From Massilia violaceinigra (lineage in GTDB: Bacteria; Pseudomonadota; Gammaproteobacteria; Burkholderiales; Burkholderiaceae_D), in assembly GCF_002752675.1 (NCBI RefSeq), contig NZ_CP024608.1, forward strand, positions 930,001 to 994,000: a DNA stretch of 64,000 bases. Reading direction: 5' to 3'. The position numbers and the translations under genes were made by a program. Positions 59,369 to 64,000 of this stretch are shown one piece after another (the stretch's first letter is position 1; every line of letters starts with the position of its first letter). The notes beneath the pieces are model-generated. The model saw nothing but the letters and a program-made list of their open reading frames with translations. It was not told the DNA's origin and did no database searches.

Positions 59369-60646
59369 TTACTTGAGCATCGATTCCAGGGCGAACAGCT
59401 CGGCTGGGTCTTCGCGCCGGCGCACCAGGTGCACCGTGTCGCCGTCGACCATCACCTCGGCGGCACGGCCGCGCGTGTTGTAGTTCGACGACATCGTAAA
59501 ACCGTAGGCGCCGGCCTGCATGATGGCCAGCAGGGCGCCCTGCGCCACGCTCAGTTCGCGCTCGCGCGCCAGCCAGTCGCCCGACTCGCACACGGGGCCG
59601 ACCACGTCGTAGCTCACGGCCGGCTGCGTGCCCGCCTGCACTTGCTGCACATCCATCCAGGCCTGGTACAGAGCCGGGCGCATCAGGTCGTTCATGGCCG
59701 CGTCGACGATGCAAAAATTCTTTTCGGCGCCCGGTTTCAGGAACTCGACGCGGGTCAGCAGCACGCCGGTATCGCCCACGATGGCGCGGCCCGGCTCGAA
59801 AATCACCTTGATCGGAGCGCCGCCGTAGTTCGCCGCGCGCCAGGCATCGATGCGTGCGAACACGCGTCCCAGGTAGTCGCCCACCGGCACCGGCGGCGCA
59901 TCGCCGGCGGCGCCGTAGTTGATGCCGATGCCGCCACCCATGTCCAGATGGTCGAGCACGATGCCTTCGGCGCCGAGCGCGTCGACCAGTTCGATCAGCT
60001 TGTCGAGCGCTTCGAGCAGGGGCGCGTCGTCCAGCAGCTGCGAGCCGATGTGGCAATCGATCCCGACCGGGGTCAGGTGCGGCAGGCCGGCGGCGGTGCG
60101 GTAGGTGGCCAGCGCATCGTCGAAGGCCACGCCGAATTTGTTCGCTTTCAGGCCGGTGGCGATGTACGGATGGGTCTTGGCATCCACGTTCGGATTCACG
60201 CGCAGCGACACGCGCGCCTGCTTGCCCATGGCGCCGGCCACCTCGTTCAAGCGGTGCAGCTCGGGAATCGATTCGACGTTAAAGCACAGGATATCGTGCG
60301 ACAGCGCCAGGCGCATTTCGTCGACGGTCTTGCCGACGCCCGAAAAGATCACCTTGGCCGGATCGCCGCCGGCGGCGATCACGCGCAGCAGTTCGCCGCC
60401 GGAGACGATGTCGAAGCCGGCCCCGCGGCGCGCCAGCAGGTCGAGGATGGCCAGGTTGGAATTGGCTTTCATCGCATAGCAGACCAGCGCATCGCGCCCG
60501 GCGCAGGCGTCGGCGAAGGCGTCGAAGTTCTCCAGCAGCGCCGCTTTTGAATACACATAGGTCGGCGTGCCGAACTGTTCAGCGATGCGGGACAGGGGGG
60601 TGCGTTCGGCGTGCAGGACGCCGTCCAGGTGAAAGAAATGCGGCAT
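59369..60646 (-). CDS. lysA: Diaminopimelate decarboxylase
   Basis: LysA makes lysine from meso-diaminopimelate, the last step of that pathway. The 425-residue PLP enzyme has the cofactor lysine Lys60 (VCYAMKANSNLAIL), HIGSQL, the phosphate-binding GGGIG region and the late CESGDWLARE with the substrate-site cysteine. It converges on the Rpn gene with a 17-base gap. lptM lies just upstream on the same strand, a conserved order with cyaY. Confidence 0.96.
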   Translation of the reverse strand: MPHFFHLDGVLHAERTPLSRIAEQFGTPTYVYSKAALLENFDAFADACAGRDALVCYAMKANSNLAILDLLARRGAGFDIVSGGELLRVIAAGGDPAKVIFSGVGKTVDEMRLALSHDILCFNVESIPELHRLNEVAGAMGKQARVSLRVNPNVDAKTHPYIATGLKANKFGVAFDDALATYRTAAGLPHLTPVGIDCHIGSQLLDDAPLLEALDKLIELVDALGAEGIVLDHLDMGGGIGINYGAAGDAPPVPVGDYLGRVFARIDAWRAANYGGAPIKVIFEPGRAIVGDTGVLLTRVEFLKPGAEKNFCIVDAAMNDLMRPALYQAWMDVQQVQAGTQPAVSYDVVGPVCESGDWLARERELSVAQGALLAIMQAGAYGFTMSSNYNTRGRAAEVMVDGDTVHLVRRREDPAELFALESMLK

Positions 60647-60649
60647 GGT

Positions 60650-60832
60650 TTATTGGGCAGCGGGAGAAGAGGGTGGGGGCGGCGTGGTCGGCAGAGCGGC
60701 GGCTGCGTTGGCGGGTGCGGCCGGCTTGGCGGGCGGCTTGGGCAGGTACAGCGGACCGGTCTGGCCGCAGCCTGCCAGCAAGCCAAAGACCACGGCGGCG
60801 ATGCCGATATTGAGCGCAGATGAAGACTTCAC
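60650..60832 (-). CDS. lptM: LPS translocon maturation chaperone LptM (small lipoprotein)
   Basis: This ~60-residue lipoprotein has a lipobox ending GLLAGCGQTGPLYLPKPP, the signature of the LptM/YifL family, followed by a Pro/Ala-rich tail. LptM helps LptD mature in the outer membrane. No ATG fits; GTG at 60832 gives a signal of about 20 residues, and GTG 60844 is an alternative start. It lies between lysA and cyaY in the common order. Confidence 0.85.
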   Translation of the reverse strand: MKSSSALNIGIAAVVFGLLAGCGQTGPLYLPKPPAKPAAPANAAAALPTTPPPPSSPAAQ

Positions 60833-60873
60833 GATTAGAATCACGGTTTGATTGGCAGACCTTGGAGTGTAGC

Positions 60874-61200
60874 ATGAGCGAAAAAGAATTTTTGGACCTG
60901 GCCGAAACGACCCTGAACAAGATCGAAGCGGCGATGGACCGGCTGAACGACGAGGATGTCATCGATGTCGAGTGCAAGCGCAGCGGCAACGTGCTGGAGA
61001 TCGAGTTCATCGACAACGGCAGCAAGATCATCGTCAACAGCCAGGCGCCGATGCAGGAACTGTGGGTGGCGGCCAAGTCGGGCGGCTTCCACTACAAGCG
61101 CGTCGACGGCGCCTGGATCAACACGCGCGACGGCAGCGAACTGTTCGCCGCGCTGTCGGACCTGGCCAGCGCCCAGGGCGGGGCCCGCGTCACGCTCTGA
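60874..61200 (+). CDS. cyaY: Iron donor protein CyaY (frataxin)
   Basis: CyaY binds iron and modulates Fe-S cluster assembly with IscS. The 108-residue product begins MSEKEFLDLAETTLNKIEAA with acidic helix residues, and the beta sheet includes VLEIEFIDNGSKIIVNSQAP and QELWVAAKSGGFHYKRVDGA. The frame opens at 60820, but the ATG at 60874 with TTGGAG upstream begins the conserved domain. It is divergent from lptM and converges on mrcA. Confidence 0.95.
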   Translation: MSEKEFLDLAETTLNKIEAAMDRLNDEDVIDVECKRSGNVLEIEFIDNGSKIIVNSQAPMQELWVAAKSGGFHYKRVDGAWINTRDGSELFAALSDLASAQGGARVTL

Positions 61201-61221
61201 CCCCGGTTCCACCATGCCCGA

Positions 61222-63573
61222 TCAGAACAGTTCGTTCTTGACCGCGTCCTTGACCTTTTCCTCGGCCGGCGTGCCGCGCGCGCCGATGTCGAGGCTCTGC
61301 ACTCCCGTGCCGGGCGGATTTTCGACATAGTAATAGTCGTCGCCCGCCATCACCAGCCCCTCGGGCACCGCCCGCTCCTCGTTCGGCACGCCCTTGAGCG
61401 CCTTTTGCATGTAGCCGATCCAGATCGGCAGGGCCAGCCCGCCGCCGGTTTCCTTGTTGCCGAGGTTTTTCGGCTGGTCGTAGCCGATCCACGCGATCCC
61501 CACCAGTTTCGGGGTGTAGCCGGCGAACCAGGCATCGATCGAATCGTTGGTGGTGCCGGTCTTGCCGGAAATGTCGGTGCGCTTGAGCGACAGGGCCTTG
61601 GTGGCCGTGCCGAAGCGCACCACATCCTTGAGCATGCTGTCGACCAGGAAGGCATTGCGCGCATCGATCACCCGGTTCGCTTCGTCGCCCGACTTGTCGG
61701 GCGTCGCTTGCGACAGGATCTTGCCGCTGCTGTCGGTGACCTTCGAGATCAGGTAGGGGCTGACCCGGAAACCGCCGTTGGCGAACACGGCGTAGGCGCC
61801 GGCCAGCTGCAGCGGCGTGGTCGAGCCCGCACCAAGCGCCAGGGTCAGGTAGGGCGGGTTCTTCTCGGACTCGAAGCCGAAGCGGGTCGTGTATTCCTGG
61901 CCGTACTTGGCCCCGATCTTGTTGAGGATGCGGATCGAAATCATGTTCTTCGACTTGGTCAGCCCGCGCCGCATGGTCATCGGCCCTTCGTACTTGTTGT
62001 CGTAATTCTTCGGCTCCCACGCCTGGCCGCCGGTCTGGCCGGCGTCGAACGAGATCGGGGCGTCGTTGATGATGGTCGCCGGCGACAGGCCGCGCTCCAG
62101 CGAGGCCGAATAGATGAACGGCTTGAACGAGGAACCGGGCTGGCGCCACGCTTGCGTGACGTGGTTGAACTTGTTGCGGTTGTAGTCGAAGCCGCCCACC
62201 AGCGCGCGGATCGCGCCATCGGTGGCGTCGGCCGCCACGAAGGCCGACTGCACTTCCGGCATCTGCGTGACCGACCAGGCCGTCCCGCCATCCTGGCTGA
62301 TGCGGATCACCGCGCCGCGCTTGACGCGCCGGTTGGCCGGGGCCTTGCTCGAGAGCCAGTTCTGGGCGAATGCCAGGCCGGTGCCGCTGATCTTGACTTC
62401 CTCGCCCGAGGCCGTCACGGCGGTGATGCCGGTGGGCGACGCCTGCAACACCATGGCGGCGATGATGTCGTCGCTGTCGGGGTGCTCGGCCAGTGCGTTT
62501 TCGATCGCTTCATCGGCTTCTTCCTTCGCCTGCGGGATCTCGATATACGATTCCGGACCGCGGTAAGGGTGGCGCCGCTCGTACTCCATCACGCCGCGGC
62601 GCAGGGCCAGGTAGGCCGCATCCTGGTCGGCCTTGGTGATGGTGGTAAACACGTTCAGGCCGCGCGTATAGGTTTCTTCCTTGAACTGCTCGTACACCAG
62701 CTGGCGCGCCATTTCGGCCACGTATTCGGCGTGCACGCCGAATTCGCTGCTGTCGGTCTTGATGCGCAGCGTTTCGGCCTTGGCGGTCTCGAACTGGGGC
62801 GTGGTGATGTAGCCCAGCATGTGCATGCGCTGCAGGATGTATTGCTGGCGCGTGCGCGCGCGCTTGGGGTTGACCACCGGGTTGTAGGCCGACGGCGCCT
62901 TCGGCAAGCCGGCCAGCATCGCGGCCTCGGCCACGGTGATGTCTTTCAGGTTCTTGCCGAAGTAGATCTGGGCCGCCGAAGCGAAGCCGTAGGCGCGCTG
63001 GCCCAGGTAGATCTGGTTCATGTAGACCTCGAGGATCTGGTCCTTGGTCAGGTTTTGCTCGATCTTCCAGGCCAGCAGCACTTCATACGCCTTGCGCTTG
63101 AGCGTCTGCTCGCTCGACAGGAAGAAATTGCGCGCCACCTGCTGGGTGATGGTCGAGGCGCCCTGCTTGGCGCCGCCGGTGGCGTTGTGCAAGGCCGCGC
63201 GCAGGATGCCGGTGTAGTCGACCCCGCCGTGCTGGTAAAAGCGGTCGTCTTCGATCGCCAGCACCGCCTTCTTCATGACCTCGGGAATATCCTTGATGTG
63301 CACCAGGTTGCGCCGTTCTTCGCCGAACTCGCCGATCAGCACATTATCGGCCGAAAAAATCCGCAAGGGCATCTTCGGGCGGTAGTCGGTCAGGGTGTCG
63401 AGCGGGGGCAGATTCGGGTAGGCCATGGCCAGCGCGAACACCACGACCAGCAAGCCGATCAGGGCCGTGCCGGTCAGGCTGCCGAGGACAATTAACAACA
63501 GTCGCTTGGGCGAGCGCGCGCGGGCAGGGCGCGACGGGGAAGAGGGGTTGGCGTCCGGCTTGGAAGAGCTCAT
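61222..63573 (-). CDS. mrcA: Penicillin-binding protein 1A
   Basis: PBP1A polymerises and crosslinks peptidoglycan. The 783-residue protein has one membrane segment (about 27-50), a glycosyltransferase domain (IEDDRFYQHGGVDY with the catalytic Glu; GASTITQQVARNFFL) and a transpeptidase domain. The latter has SxxK in PGSSFKPFIYSA, SxN as SKN and KTGTT in DISGKTGTTNDS. The frame opens at 63645; ATG 63573 (MSSSKPDANPSS) gives the usual short cytoplasmic tail, though the ribosome site is weak. It is divergent from pilM, as in many proteobacteria. Confidence 0.95.
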   Translation of the reverse strand: MSSSKPDANPSSPSRPARARSPKRLLLIVLGSLTGTALIGLLVVVFALAMAYPNLPPLDTLTDYRPKMPLRIFSADNVLIGEFGEERRNLVHIKDIPEVMKKAVLAIEDDRFYQHGGVDYTGILRAALHNATGGAKQGASTITQQVARNFFLSSEQTLKRKAYEVLLAWKIEQNLTKDQILEVYMNQIYLGQRAYGFASAAQIYFGKNLKDITVAEAAMLAGLPKAPSAYNPVVNPKRARTRQQYILQRMHMLGYITTPQFETAKAETLRIKTDSSEFGVHAEYVAEMARQLVYEQFKEETYTRGLNVFTTITKADQDAAYLALRRGVMEYERRHPYRGPESYIEIPQAKEEADEAIENALAEHPDSDDIIAAMVLQASPTGITAVTASGEEVKISGTGLAFAQNWLSSKAPANRRVKRGAVIRISQDGGTAWSVTQMPEVQSAFVAADATDGAIRALVGGFDYNRNKFNHVTQAWRQPGSSFKPFIYSASLERGLSPATIINDAPISFDAGQTGGQAWEPKNYDNKYEGPMTMRRGLTKSKNMISIRILNKIGAKYGQEYTTRFGFESEKNPPYLTLALGAGSTTPLQLAGAYAVFANGGFRVSPYLISKVTDSSGKILSQATPDKSGDEANRVIDARNAFLVDSMLKDVVRFGTATKALSLKRTDISGKTGTTNDSIDAWFAGYTPKLVGIAWIGYDQPKNLGNKETGGGLALPIWIGYMQKALKGVPNEERAVPEGLVMAGDDYYYVENPPGTGVQSLDIGARGTPAEEKVKDAVKNELF

Positions 63574-63924
63574 GCGGGTCGAATCTTTCGCTTTATGGGT
63601 GCCCCTCATTATAATGCACCGCCACTGCCTGCGGCACATCGCCAACTACTTGCCTTTAGGAACATTTGTGACCCCCGAACAACTGTGATGACCCATAGTT
63701 CACAGAGTGTCGCATTCCAGCCCACAGGCATAAAATTTCAAAACAGAAATACCTTTACATGGGATCACGCTTATTGCTACGATTTAATGTACTGCCTTAT
63801 GTATGGATGCTAAATGGCGGTTTTGTAACAAATTCCCCGCGTCGGGCACTTTCATTTTTGGTTCTGCAAGGCCCGTTTTGCAGCGTAAGCATTGATTATA
63901 GGTAGGTAAGGGAGTACGGTCTTG
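63574..63924. promoter_or_regulatory. Divergent mrcA-pilM intergenic region
   Basis: This 351-base gap should hold promoters for mrcA (minus) and the pil operon (plus). The middle (63700-63830) is AT-rich. An imperfect ctgtga...tcacag inverted repeat lies at about 63684-63706. No confident -35/-10 pair or sigma-54 site was found. Short open frames here show no gene signal. Confidence 0.4.
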
Positions 63925-64000
63925 ATGGTCAATTTAGGTTCCTTGTTCGGTCAATCCAGCCCGCCTCTGCTCGGCCTGGACATCAGCACGTCCGGCGTCC
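63925..64000 (+). CDS. pilM: Type IV pilus assembly protein PilM, N-terminal start
   Basis: The window ends 25 codons into this gene. The visible peptide (MVNLGSLFGQSSPPLLGLDI, then STSGV) matches the start of PilM, an actin-like cytoplasmic protein with the phosphate-binding GLDISTSxV strand. PilM binds the PilN tail in the pilus alignment complex. A GGGAG lies upstream. Its place divergent from mrcA supports the call; the rest is outside. Confidence 0.85.
   Translation, partial: MVNLGSLFGQSSPPLLGLDISTSGV

Noticed and set aside
61405..63495. 696-residue open frame antisense to mrcA
   Set aside because: Shadow of the PBP1A gene; no motif and typical antisense composition.

Overview
The window looks like part of a chromosome from a GC-rich betaproteobacterium of the family Oxalobacteraceae (Massilia, Duganella, Telluria or Janthinobacterium type). 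This is inferred from four things. The S10-spc-alpha ribosomal gene order has infA between secY and rpmJ. Cytochrome c maturation is system II (ResB/CcsB) next to cytochrome c4. The divergent mrcA/pilM border is present, and HemB lacks the zinc cysteines. No tRNA, rRNA or CRISPR array was seen.

Layout. 1-3556: the 3' end of creC and all of creD, separated by about 1.6 kb of inserted DNA (an IS10-like IS4-family element inside nested inverted repeats plus a REP-like palindrome). 3618-6506: a MASE1-PAS-PAS-GGDEF-EAL c-di-GMP protein. 6643-14991: a minus-strand ter cluster of eight genes (terD, a TerD-vWA protein, ATP-grasp, PRTase-TRSP, HAD, PRTase-PELOTA, CitE-like lyase, TerA). It combines TerD-domain proteins with the predicted nucleoside-like metabolite module. 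15247-15750: an unknown divergent gene. 16064-30398: the ribosomal superoperon rplC to rplQ with secY, infA and rpoA, closed by a perfect bidirectional terminator. 30582-32253: an AT-richer accessory stretch with two unknown secreted proteins and an orphan CdiI_3-like immunity protein. 32701-33953: a complete IS3-family element with a 3-bp target duplication. 34071-35942: dsbD. 36972-39194: a SulP transporter fused to a beta-carbonic anhydrase.

39272-47293: a small unknown protein, a Spy/CpxP-like chaperone divergent from an OmpR/EnvZ-type pair, then an RND adaptor and pump (probably an envelope-stress efflux locus). 47386-50356: an FAD/NAD(P)-binding protein and a zinc-knuckle membrane protein. 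50475-63573: housekeeping genes hemB, engB, cytochrome c4, resB, ccsB, msrP, msrQ, an Rpn-family nuclease, lysA, lptM, cyaY and mrcA. The start of pilM lies at the right edge.

The main points of interest are: the compact ter/nucleoside-metabolite operon, which has no terB, terC or terZ in the window; a probable intragenic antitoxin start inside the Rpn nuclease gene; REP-like hairpins with a terminator-like T-run inside the alpha operon around rpoA; the insertion that splits creC from creD; and the orphan CDI immunity island.
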